From an uncultured Erysipelotrichaceae bacterium (GTDB lineage Bacteria; Bacillota_I; Bacilli_A; Erysipelotrichales; Erysipelotrichaceae), in contig CADBEA010000018.1 in NCBI GenBank assembly GCA_902793635.1, positions 1-44,384 of the forward strand: a stretch of DNA of 44,384 nt, written 5' to 3'. Positions within the stretch are counted from its first letter, which is position 1. The number at the start of each line of letters is the position of its first letter. Shown here piece by piece: positions 15,172 to 23,174 of the stretch. The notes below the pieces were generated by a model. The model was not told the origin of the DNA. It did no database searches and saw only the letters and a program-made list of their open reading frames with translations. Position numbers and translations under genes: made by a program.

Positions 15172-16644
15172 CTATTTCAGCCTGATGGCATTGTCACGAT
15201 TCCAGAGATCGGCGAAGGCAAAGCCGGTGACATTTTCACAGACAGCTTTTTCTTCTTCGCTTGTTGCGGAAGTTTCTTCACCCTTGCGGCGGGCGATTTC
15301 CTTCTTGATGATTTCAAATTCCTTCTTCTGCAATGGATACTTCTTTGCGACAAGGATCGTCAGTACCATCAGCAGCACCGGCACGAAGATATAGATATAG
15401 GCAATGCCATGCTGGACAGATGCGGCCTGACGCATGCCGCTGCTGGCCAGTACTTCATCATAACCGATCATACCAAGCATCAGACCGATGATAGCCGAGG
15501 AAAGACCGGTCGCGATCTTGCGGATGAAGGTAGCCATGCCCGAGCAGGTGCCGGGTCTTGAAACGGATGTGATCAGTTCGTCAACATCCGCCATATCGGA
15601 AAGGATCGCGTAGATACTGGTGGAAGATGCCGCCATGCCGAGACCGACAATGAACGACAGAATCAGAATGATCGTGAAGTTTGCGCCTTCATGTGAGAAC
15701 AGCAGCATCGCCAGTGTCGCGGCAATACGGATCGGAAAACCGACCAGGATCGGGAATGTCTTGGAAGTTCTCTGCATGATCTGACCGAAGATAATCGTGC
15801 CGGCAAACTGGGCAATCAGCAGCACGCCCATCAGGATCGTGAAGTTGCCGCCGCCGTAGGCATTCAGTACGTCATCGACATAATATACAGCCAGGCCGGT
15901 AACGAAGTCAGCCGCTCCCTGACCGAGCAGGAAGATGGCGATGAACATCCGGAAGGCCTTGCTTTTATAGACGGTAAAGGACTGGGTGAAACTGTCTTTG
16001 AGCGGTACCCTGACCGGTTCTTTCTGCTTTTCCCATGTTCCAAAGAAGGTCCAGAGAATCGTGACAGTGAATATCGCACCGAAGATCAATGCGACGATCA
16101 GATACGGTGTCGGATTGGTGTTGTCCTTGATCAGGATGGTCGGAATCAGACCGGCCAGAATGGCGCCGAAGGTCGAGAACATCATACGCACGCTGCTGTA
16201 GCGGGAACGTTCGGTATAATCGTCGACCATATCCGGCAGCAGGCCGTTATAAGGAACCATGACGACGGTGAAACCGGTGCTGAACAGCATATACATGGCC
16301 GCGTAGAAGACATACTTGGATGTCATCGTCGCAAACGGCGCTGTAATCCACATCAGGACAAAGGTCAAAGCTGAAAGCAATGAGCCGACCAGGATATAGA
16401 AGCGCTTGGCGCCGAACTTCGACTTTGTTCTGTCACAGATATTGCCCATGATCGGATCGGTGACGGCGTCCCATACCTTGCCGATCAGCGGGATCGTACC
16501 GGCCATGGCAGCCGGCATGCCCTGTGCCTTGGTCAGAAAGACCGTGTAGAATGTGCTGATGACAACGAAGGCTCCGCCGCCGTAGATATCCGCGGCACCG
16601 TAGGCCATTCTGCTCAACAGTGAGTGTTGCTTTTCCTGGTTCAT
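15172..16644 (-). CDS. GPH-family (MFS) sugar symporter
   Basis: 490 aa with about 12 membrane helices. The GPH signature WDAVTDPIMGNICDRTKSKF lies in loop 2-3, as in MelB, XynB and YihO/YihP. It probably imports the glycoside or free sugar with a cation. The start ATG overlaps the GH31 stop (ATGA), and AAGGAGATGAAATC supplies the SD. The ~50-residue cytoplasmic tail is charged. Confidence 0.93.
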   Translation of the reverse strand: MNQEKQHSLLSRMAYGAADIYGGGAFVVISTFYTVFLTKAQGMPAAMAGTIPLIGKVWDAVTDPIMGNICDRTKSKFGAKRFYILVGSLLSALTFVLMWITAPFATMTSKYVFYAAMYMLFSTGFTVVMVPYNGLLPDMVDDYTERSRYSSVRMMFSTFGAILAGLIPTILIKDNTNPTPYLIVALIFGAIFTVTILWTFFGTWEKQKEPVRVPLKDSFTQSFTVYKSKAFRMFIAIFLLGQGAADFVTGLAVYYVDDVLNAYGGGNFTILMGVLLIAQFAGTIIFGQIMQRTSKTFPILVGFPIRIAATLAMLLFSHEGANFTIILILSFIVGLGMAASSTSIYAILSDMADVDELITSVSRPGTCSGMATFIRKIATGLSSAIIGLMLGMIGYDEVLASSGMRQAASVQHGIAYIYIFVPVLLMVLTILVAKKYPLQKKEFEIIKKEIARRKGEETSATSEEEKAVCENVTGFAFADLWNRDNAIRLK

Positions 16645-18611
16645 GATTTCATCTCCTTGATTACTTCCTGAAGGGTTTCTTCACTGATCTGTGTATGGTT
16701 TTTGCGGCAGAAGACGGGAATGGTGCCCATCGGCGCCTGCACGAAGACGGTGCCGCCTTCATATTCCCTGCCGCTGTTGAGTTCGATCCATGTATCATCC
16801 GGCAGGATGACATGCCGGTCGGTTCTGCCCTGTTTGCGGATCGGCGCGACAAGCAGGTCTTTGCCCAACATATATTCCTTGTAGTCTTCATACAGACAGT
16901 CATAGTGATAGAAGACAGGCCGCATCATCGGGATTCCCCTCTGCGCTTCTTCTTCCAGCTGCAGCAGATATGGCTTCAGCGCTGTATGGATGCGGGACAT
17001 CTTCGCAAGATGATCAAGCAGTTCCTCATCGGCGTCAAACTGGACGTTGCGCGAGGGCTGGTTGCCTTCATGCATGCGGAAGAGCGGTGAGAAGACATTC
17101 ATCTCCTGCCAGCGCATCAGCAGTTCCTTCGATCGCGTCATAGACATAACAGTCGTATAGCCGCCGGCATCGGAATGAACGATCGTCTGACCGCACATAC
17201 CGAGTGAGAGCGAAGCGGGAATGACGGACGGCAGACCGTCATCCTTCGACCAGTCGACATGCTGGTCACCGGTCCACATACACGCGGCGTTTCTGACACT
17301 GCCGGTATAGCCGGCCCGCATGAAGAAGAACACTTCGTTTTCGGCATGGCATTCCTCAATGGCTTCCCGGTTCATCTTCGCCCAGATGGCCGGCCACTGA
17401 TTATGCATGCGTTTCGGACTGCCGTTATACAGGACACAGTCGACCGGCAGATATTCACCGAAGTCGGCCATCCAGCCGGACATGCCGATACCGATCATGT
17501 TTTCCTTGATCAGATTCTTATACCAGTCATAGGCGGAAGGATTGGTGAAGTCGACCATCGCGGCCGGGAAGGTCGTGATCGTCACCAGGTAATCCTCGCC
17601 TTTTTTGTCTTTCACACAGTAGCCGTGGTCATGGGCGTACTTGTACAGGTCTTTTTCAATTGCCATGAAAGGATTGATATAGCCAAGGAAGCGGACTCCC
17701 TTTTCTTTCCATTCATTGATTTTCTGCGGCAGATTATGATAGAGCTCATGGTCGTATTCCCAGTTCCACATGACCTGATAGCCAAAGCCGGTCCGCCGGC
17801 AGCCGCACCAGTCCTGTGACCATACGGCATTGACTTTCACACCGGCATCGAGTGCCTTGTTGATTTTGGCATCGACTGTTTCCGTGCCTTCCTGGATGGC
17901 CAGGATGACACCGTCATAGAGCCATTCTGGCAGGCGGCCGTAATGGCCCAGCAAAGCACTGAGTTTTTCCGATACTTCCGTGAAGTCCTTTCCGGATTCC
18001 ATATGGAAGAGCGGCCGCTCCTGAAACATCAGGGTGACACGGTCCCGGCGGCTGAAGTCAAATTCCGCGAAGCTGACCGTATCAGCGTGCAGATAGTATT
18101 TCCGTGATGACACGAAGGTCGGCTGGACATAATAGGATTCATATTCCGAGAAAGCCAGGTCTTTTTCCGGATCATGACCGATCAGTGTATCGCGGACCAG
18201 CTTCCTGGTAATGCGTCTTGTATTCTGATGTTCCGCCACGAAGATACGGACTCTTTCCCCCTTCAGATCAAGGGTCGAATAGGTCTCGCCGCAGCCATAG
18301 AAATGCTCATCCGCCTCAGACGGATAGGAGATCCAGAAGCGGTTGACACGGCTGGGATGCGAGCGCATCTTCACATCATAACGGCCGTTGACTATGGTGA
18401 CATCGATAACATAGTTTTCCTTGTCCCGGCGATCATGAAACGTGACTGTGAAGCCTTTATCATTTTCTTCATAGCCGGACATGTAAAGCCGGCGGCGCCA
18501 GTGGATCAGCCGGCGGTAGCGGAAACTGCCGCGGCTCATTGTAAAGTAGTTTTCCCCGTGGCCGACGTACAATTCCATATTCTTCAGAAGATGATGCAGC
18601 AGTTCTTTCAT
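16641..18611 (-). CDS. GH31 alpha-glycosidase of the YihQ (sulfoquinovosidase) type
   Basis: 656 aa, no signal peptide, so the substrate is cleaved inside the cell. Nucleophile D383 (GWMADFGEYLP) and acid/base D449 (WTGDQHVDW) are present. The pocket residues of E. coli YihQ map as Q262=Q240 (IQEGTE), Q288=Q266 (SQDW), W304=W282 (VMWNW) and Y508=Y485 (GGYTT). R301, which grips the sulfonate in known sulfoquinovosidases, is Q279 here. The enzyme is thus a close family member with a changed anion site, perhaps acting on quinovosides or another 6-modified glycoside. The start at 18611 lies 1 nt after the kinase stop, with the SD AGAGG. Confidence 0.88.
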   Translation of the reverse strand: MKELLHHLLKNMELYVGHGENYFTMSRGSFRYRRLIHWRRRLYMSGYEENDKGFTVTFHDRRDKENYVIDVTIVNGRYDVKMRSHPSRVNRFWISYPSEADEHFYGCGETYSTLDLKGERVRIFVAEHQNTRRITRKLVRDTLIGHDPEKDLAFSEYESYYVQPTFVSSRKYYLHADTVSFAEFDFSRRDRVTLMFQERPLFHMESGKDFTEVSEKLSALLGHYGRLPEWLYDGVILAIQEGTETVDAKINKALDAGVKVNAVWSQDWCGCRRTGFGYQVMWNWEYDHELYHNLPQKINEWKEKGVRFLGYINPFMAIEKDLYKYAHDHGYCVKDKKGEDYLVTITTFPAAMVDFTNPSAYDWYKNLIKENMIGIGMSGWMADFGEYLPVDCVLYNGSPKRMHNQWPAIWAKMNREAIEECHAENEVFFFMRAGYTGSVRNAACMWTGDQHVDWSKDDGLPSVIPASLSLGMCGQTIVHSDAGGYTTVMSMTRSKELLMRWQEMNVFSPLFRMHEGNQPSRNVQFDADEELLDHLAKMSRIHTALKPYLLQLEEEAQRGIPMMRPVFYHYDCLYEDYKEYMLGKDLLVAPIRKQGRTDRHVILPDDTWIELNSGREYEGGTVFVQAPMGTIPVFCRKNHTQISEETLQEVIKEMKS

Positions 18612-18612
18612 A

Positions 18613-19593
18613 TCAGATCCTCTCTCTTTTCTGCAGGCTGATACCGTTCGCATCAAGAAGATTTACAGCATCCTGCCAGGTACCGGCCGCCCGGTTGGCA
18701 CCGATCGCCCCTAATACGGAATATGACTGGGCACTGCCGATTGATGCGCAGGATGGAATGTCATAACCCTTCAGCCAGGCACTGACAAAACCGGCCAGGA
18801 ATGCGTCACCGGCACCGGTCGTATCCACCGGTGTGCCGTGATATAAGGTCGCCTGTTTCCATGTCTCTTTGAAGTCAGTGACCAGAACACCCTTTTCACC
18901 GAGCTTGATGCCGAAGATCTTCAGCGGATAGGCTGAGAAGAACGAACAGATCTTGTCCAGGTCTTCACTGCCGGCATAGATGGCTGCCTCCTGCAGGCTG
19001 GGAATAAAAATGTCACAGTAATGCAGGGCATCCTCGATATTCTTCATCCAGTTGCCGCTGCGGTCATATGACGCATCCAGCGAAGTCGTCAGTCCCTTTT
19101 CCTTCGCTCTTGCAAACAGCCGGCCGAGCGGTTTTCCGTCCAGCGAGCGCAGAACGTTGGCACTGGCCAGATGCAGATGACGGCTCTTTTCCAGCAGTTC
19201 GTCACTGACCATCGATTCAGTAAAGAACTGGTTGCCGTTATCCGGCACGCGGATGATATGTCTCTCCCCTTCACTGTCGATCAGCAGGACCGGTGAAGCG
19301 GTATAGACATCTTCGCTTTCATACAGATACGAACAGTCCACACCGTCCTGCTTCAGTTCGCCTTTGACTAGCAGCGCCGCGCTGTCTTTGCCGAGAGCTG
19401 CGCAGATGGTCGTCTTCAGACCGAGCCGGGCCATACTGATGGCCGCGTTGACAGCGTCACCGCCGGAAGCCGCGAAATAGCCTTTGGCGAGTATGCCGTC
19501 AATTTCCATCAGGTCTTTGTCGACACCGGTAAAAAGCGTATCCCATGTCGCGATACCGGCGCAGATCACATCATATTGTTTATGTTCAGACAT
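18613..19593 (-). CDS. PfkB/ribokinase-family sugar kinase
   Basis: 326 aa. The N-terminal glycine motif AASGGDAVNAA binds substrate. The C-terminal signature DTTGAGDAFLAG contains the catalytic base D263. Relatives include YihV (6-deoxy-6-sulfofructose kinase), ribokinase and fructokinase. Here it probably phosphorylates the ketose made by the operon's isomerase. First gene of the operon, SD GAAGG, preceded by a promoter with an operator-like palindrome. Confidence 0.9.
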   Translation of the reverse strand: MSEHKQYDVICAGIATWDTLFTGVDKDLMEIDGILAKGYFAASGGDAVNAAISMARLGLKTTICAALGKDSAALLVKGELKQDGVDCSYLYESEDVYTASPVLLIDSEGERHIIRVPDNGNQFFTESMVSDELLEKSRHLHLASANVLRSLDGKPLGRLFARAKEKGLTTSLDASYDRSGNWMKNIEDALHYCDIFIPSLQEAAIYAGSEDLDKICSFFSAYPLKIFGIKLGEKGVLVTDFKETWKQATLYHGTPVDTTGAGDAFLAGFVSAWLKGYDIPSCASIGSAQSYSVLGAIGANRAAGTWQDAVNLLDANGISLQKRERI

Positions 19594-19615
19594 AAAAAAA
19601 CACCTTCACTATACC

Positions 19616-19643
19616 CGTATTATACGATGAAAGCGCTTTATTC
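19616..19643 (-). promoter_or_regulatory. Operon promoter overlapped by a cre/LacI-type operator
   Basis: On the minus strand ATAAAGCGCTTTCA lies directly before CG and a TATAAT -10. The palindrome AAAGCGCTTT is the core of CcpA (cre) and many LacI-family operators. Its place in the spacer, together with a poor -35, predicts repression when bound. No regulator gene is adjacent, so catabolite control by CcpA is one option. Confidence 0.55.
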
Positions 19644-19671
19644 TGTGATTATTTCTACCAAAAGAAACAAC

Positions 19672-19719
19672 GAAAAAGCACTCCTTCGCGGCAGTTAGTA
19701 GACCGTCACAAAGGAGTGC
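19672..19719 (-). terminator. Terminator after the esterase gene
   Basis: GCACTCCTT and AAGGAGTGC pair around a ~24-nt loop; five T follow on the minus strand. It insulates the sugar operon from the esterase gene. Confidence 0.75.
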
Positions 19720-19735
19720 GGGGATACGGTATCTG

Positions 19736-20569
19736 TTATTCTGTCGGATCAAACAGCGGGGTATTGTCTTCTTCCGGGATAAAGCGGGCCAGCGCATCCT
19801 GCAGACAGAGATCCCAGAAACGCCATTCATGCGAATAGCCCGGCAGTTCAAAGAATTTCGCGTCCAGACCGATTTCTTTCGAAAAGGCACGGAAGGCTTT
19901 AAAGGACTGGTAGGCAATCGGATCCTGATCGCCGCAGGCAAAGTACAGCTTCGGCAGATCCGCTTTTTCTTCCGCCTTCTCTTTGATGATATCCCAGAGA
20001 TTCAACGGTGATTTCCGATAGCCGTCCATACCGCCGAAGTTGTTGATGAGGTTGTATTCGCGGGCCGCAAACGGATTGGCGGGATCCGGTTCCTTCAGCG
20101 GATTCGGAACAGCCGAGAAGCTGTAGGCCGCCGCGAATTTTTCCGGATGCGCGAACGCGTAGACACAGGTTCCCCGGCCACCCATGGAAAGACCGGCGAT
20201 GAAGTTGTCTTCCCTTGCCTCACTGATTGGCAGCCAGCTGTAAACCAGCGGCATCAGTTCCTCAAAGAAGAAGGAATACGGGTGATAGCCCATGGCGAAA
20301 CCGCTCCAGTCCACGTAATTGCTGTTCTGGGCGGAAAACATGACGACGGCGATCTGTTTTTCACAGGCGTACAGTTCGACATTGGACTTGCGCAGCCAGT
20401 CGCTGTAGTCACCGAAGGTGCCGTGCAGAAGCCAGAGCACTTTATATTTTTTGCCGGGTTTGTAGAAGTCTTTCGGATCGGTACCGTAAGGAAGATCGGG
20501 AAGGACCACGTTGATGTCAGCCGGAGCCGCCAGATATTTACTGGTAAAACTCAGATGCAGCAGTGCCAT
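19736..20569 (-). CDS. Alpha/beta-hydrolase, esterase D-like
   Basis: 277 aa. Nucleophile elbow GLSMGGRG, oxyanion segment LLHGTFGDYSDW, catalytic His in GYSHEW. Family: putative esterase PF00756 (feruloyl esterase, S-formylglutathione hydrolase, tributyrin esterase). No signal peptide. It precedes the sugar operon but is separated from it by a terminator and a promoter. A role in deacylating the same glycoside is possible but unproven. SD AAAGG. Confidence 0.88.
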   Translation of the reverse strand: MALLHLSFTSKYLAAPADINVVLPDLPYGTDPKDFYKPGKKYKVLWLLHGTFGDYSDWLRKSNVELYACEKQIAVVMFSAQNSNYVDWSGFAMGYHPYSFFFEELMPLVYSWLPISEAREDNFIAGLSMGGRGTCVYAFAHPEKFAAAYSFSAVPNPLKEPDPANPFAAREYNLINNFGGMDGYRKSPLNLWDIIKEKAEEKADLPKLYFACGDQDPIAYQSFKAFRAFSKEIGLDAKFFELPGYSHEWRFWDLCLQDALARFIPEEDNTPLFDPTE

Positions 20570-20673
20570 AATTCAGCCTTTCTATTCTTATTCTTTTATA
20601 AACTGCGGAAAACATGCGGGTATTCGTCTTCATTTTATCATTATGCGGGCATGTCTGCCGGGTTCTTTGTGAA

Positions 20674-21522
20674 TCATTCGGACGCAAGATAACGGTCAAT
20701 GACCCAGTCTCCTCTCGTTGTCTTTCGTAAAAACCAACTGCCTTCTTTCTCTTCACTATCCGTGTCGGTTACATACTTCATGACAAAAACTGTCTTTTCA
20801 CCGTTCCCGGCATATGCCAGGCTGCGCAGATGACAGCCGCGCCAGGCCGCGAAACGGCATTTGATCAGAATGGCCATCTCCCTTAATTCTTCCGCTGTAT
20901 ACAGTTCAGAATGACCGTAATCAATCAGCGGGACATATTCCCTTTCCCCTTTCAGGTATTCTTCCAGTGTCAGTTTCTGATCATGTATCTCGCGGGCAGC
21001 TTCACATCCGACATAGCGGATATGCCATGGCTCATAGACATAGCCGGTGATATGTTCTCTCTCCCTGGGATAGCGCAGGATAAAGCCGTAATCAGTGATC
21101 CGCTGATGGATCTTTTCCCAGAGCGGCGCATATTCCATCATTTCAAAGTTGAAATATATATCCTCACCGTTGACATTCAGATACAGATCGAGCGCCAGAC
21201 CGGTATGATGTTCGGAATAACCCGGCACGGCGACGATCTTGGCGGTATATTCCTCACCGTATTCCTTTGTGAAGTCAGCGGCGATCTGTTCCTGTATTTC
21301 CTTTGAGCGCAGGGCGGAATCCAGATCGACGATGATGTCATCATTTTCCAGATCTTCCTTTAGTTTCAGATAGGCTTCGTATGCGGTGATTTCCGCTTCC
21401 ACATCCATGCCAAGAGAATTGGTGCAGTGAACCGTGTCGATTCTCTCTGACCAGTCATCGGGAAGCGGATTCTGTTTGTTGACCAGGATCAGATAATCCG
21501 TTTTTCTGTTCTCTGTTTCCAT
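20674..21522 (-). CDS. VanY-family carboxypeptidase without signal peptide
   Basis: 282 aa, paralogue of the gene at 7448-8458 along its whole length (both share a DYL(V/I)LVNK start, SEHHTGLALD and EPWH(L/I)RYVG). Zinc and catalytic residues H105, D112, E164 and H167 are intact. It starts METENRKTDY with no signal peptide or lipobox, so it should be cytosolic unless exported another way. No SD is visible. CAGAAT ends 6 nt before the ATG and TTGATG lies 17 nt further upstream, so the mRNA may be leaderless. A cytosolic form might act on recycled wall peptides. Confidence 0.85.
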   Translation of the reverse strand: METENRKTDYLILVNKQNPLPDDWSERIDTVHCTNSLGMDVEAEITAYEAYLKLKEDLENDDIIVDLDSALRSKEIQEQIAADFTKEYGEEYTAKIVAVPGYSEHHTGLALDLYLNVNGEDIYFNFEMMEYAPLWEKIHQRITDYGFILRYPREREHITGYVYEPWHIRYVGCEAAREIHDQKLTLEEYLKGEREYVPLIDYGHSELYTAEELREMAILIKCRFAAWRGCHLRSLAYAGNGEKTVFVMKYVTDTDSEEKEGSWFLRKTTRGDWVIDRYLASE

Positions 21523-21567
21523 ACGTTAATTCTGTCATCAGAAGCGGAATTCATCAACCGATAAGGA

Positions 21568-21605
21568 AAAAAGTGCCGGCACGCTGGGGTATCAGCGTGC
21601 CGGCA
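21568..21605 (-). terminator. Strong terminator after the membrane gene 21635-22444
   Basis: GCCGGCACGCTG pairs perfectly with CAGCGTGCCGGC over a 6-nt loop, followed by T-run on the minus strand. Confidence 0.92.
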
Positions 21606-21634
21606 AAAGCAAAGAAAGGAAAATATGAAAGAAC

Positions 21635-22444
21635 TTATTGTTTACTCTTGAAGGAAGGCGGCGGTGCCGGCAGCTGAGCCCGTATCGGCTCAGGCACCGC
21701 CTGGAAGATCATCTTGACCGCCCACCAGAAGAACATCAGGACAATGACGGGAATCAGGAAGGATGTCACGATCATCACGGCCAGCGCTTCGATGAAATTA
21801 TTGAGAACGTTCTCGAAGCCGGAAAGAACGCTGGACACACCGCCGGTGATCGTATTCACGAAGGAGTCCCAGGCGGATTCGGTCTTGGCGTTGTTTTCCA
21901 CCTGTTCCGAACTTTCTTTCGCCTGATCGATCGTCATTTCGATGGAATCATGATAGGTTTCTTCAATGCTTTTGGAAGTCTGCACACTGACCGGAACGAC
22001 CATGAACAGCACCAGACCGAGTGCCGCGACTTTGACAGCCATCTGCCGCAAAGCCGGTTTTTTGAATTTTGCGCAATAGAGAATGCCAAGCAGACAGCCG
22101 AGCGGAATCAGGATCCTGAAAGCCAGACTGCCGGTAATCGTCACCAGATATTTTTCCAGGAAGATCGCACAGAGCACCAGCAGCGCGTACATGCTGAGAT
22201 CTGCCAGCTTGTCAGCGATTGCTGAACCGGCGTCACCGGGAATCAGCGAGATGGCGGCGGAAGCAGCAGTCGAAGCGGCGGTGATCTCCATAACGGTATT
22301 GCGTTTCTGATTCAGATAGGCAAGTGTTCCTTCCGTAAACTCCGGCGATGTAAAATAGCCGGCTGCAAAAAAAGCAGATGCCAGTCCCAGTATCAGTAAA
22401 ATAACGATGAAAATCAGATCCGCATTATTCTTTAAACGTTCCAC
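21635..22444 (-). CDS. Multi-spanning membrane protein of unknown function
   Basis: 269 aa. Helices near residues 10-32, 85-110, 115-130, 138-158 and 220-250. Between the last two lies an extracytoplasmic-looking, Glu/Asn-rich stretch of about 60 residues (EETYHDSIEMTIDQAKESSE and on). The tail is proline-rich. GTG start at 22444 with the SD GGGAGG. It stands alone with its own terminator. No family recognised. Confidence 0.8.
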   Translation of the reverse strand: MERLKNNADLIFIVILLILGLASAFFAAGYFTSPEFTEGTLAYLNQKRNTVMEITAASTAASAAISLIPGDAGSAIADKLADLSMYALLVLCAIFLEKYLVTITGSLAFRILIPLGCLLGILYCAKFKKPALRQMAVKVAALGLVLFMVVPVSVQTSKSIEETYHDSIEMTIDQAKESSEQVENNAKTESAWDSFVNTITGGVSSVLSGFENVLNNFIEALAVMIVTSFLIPVIVLMFFWWAVKMIFQAVPEPIRAQLPAPPPSFKSKQ

Positions 22445-22531
22445 GAGATTTCCTCCCGTTTGAATCTGTGTTCATTATAACACAGCTTATTTACAGTTTG
22501 CGCTGAAACACACTTTCAAAAGCGCGATGTT

Positions 22532-22972
22532 TCAGGATTCGTTCAGACTTTCCAGAAAAGCGATCGCTTCCCGGTATTTTGCGATCCGCTGCCGGTCCTT
22601 TTCCGTGACCTGACTGAGCCGGCTGAGATCGGAATTATGGCGCAGGTCGGACAGTTTGACCTTGCGGGCAATCGGATTATCCGACAGGTTTTTCACATAG
22701 TCCATATACGGCACACCCTCCTGATGCGTCAGCAGCCGCAATACGTCCGTGACCTCTTTGGGGAAGCCCATATCGGAAAGGTCCTGCAGCGTATAGTCCG
22801 TGTCTTCGACAACATCATGCAGCAAAGCGCAGGTGCAGGATATCTCATCTTCCATGCTTTCCGCGACATGAAACGGATGGAAGCAGTACGGGAAACCGCC
22901 TTTGTCCATCTGTCCTCGGTGAGCTTCATACATCAGATTGATTGCTTTCTTTATCATATCCGTGTAGATCAT
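22532..22972 (-). CDS. HD-domain hydrolase, SpoT/MESH1-like
   Basis: 146 aa, only the HD domain of RelA/SpoT proteins. Metal ligands are H35 (HPFHVA), H52-D53 (LLHDVVEDT) and D109 (KLSDLRHN). Small free-standing members hydrolyse (p)ppGpp or other nucleotide pyrophosphates (MESH1 in animals removes the 3'-pyrophosphate of ppGpp). No synthetase domain is present. The ATG overlaps the stop of the zinc-finger gene (TGATG), with SD GGAGG. Third gene of the 24104-22532 operon. Confidence 0.88.
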   Translation of the reverse strand: MIYTDMIKKAINLMYEAHRGQMDKGGFPYCFHPFHVAESMEDEISCTCALLHDVVEDTDYTLQDLSDMGFPKEVTDVLRLLTHQEGVPYMDYVKNLSDNPIARKVKLSDLRHNSDLSRLSQVTEKDRQRIAKYREAIAFLESLNES

Positions 22973-23163
22973 CAGTCATCCTCCATGATCAGAGCGAATT
23001 CGATCGCTTCCCACTCTCTTTTTTTCCGACCGCATTTTTCACAGTACAGTCTGCCGTCCAGAACGCAGTAACGCTCACCCTTCCGGATGCGCCTGCGGCA
23101 CTGGCTGCAGCGGGCATCGGAAGAAATCTGCACGGCTGTGTTTTTCTTTGTAAACAGTCCCAT
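22972..23163 (-). CDS. Small zinc-finger protein
   Basis: 63 aa. Two CxxC pairs (CSQCRRRI, CEKCGRKK) about 20 residues apart form a LIM/treble-clef-like knuckle. Basic and cytosolic. Starts MGLFTKKN with SD GAGGAAACA. It sits between two HD-domain genes with overlap or 11-nt spacing, so it may be their partner or an RNA/DNA-binding accessory. Confidence 0.75.
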   Translation of the reverse strand: MGLFTKKNTAVQISSDARCSQCRRRIRKGERYCVLDGRLYCEKCGRKKREWEAIEFALIMEDD

Positions 23164-23174
23164 TGTTTCCTCAC

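Noticed and set aside
12257-19593. Firm annotation as a sulfoquinovose pathway
   Set aside because: The sulfonate-binding Arg of the GH31 is Gln, the isomerase is of another family and the aldolase is absent; only the similarity is reported.
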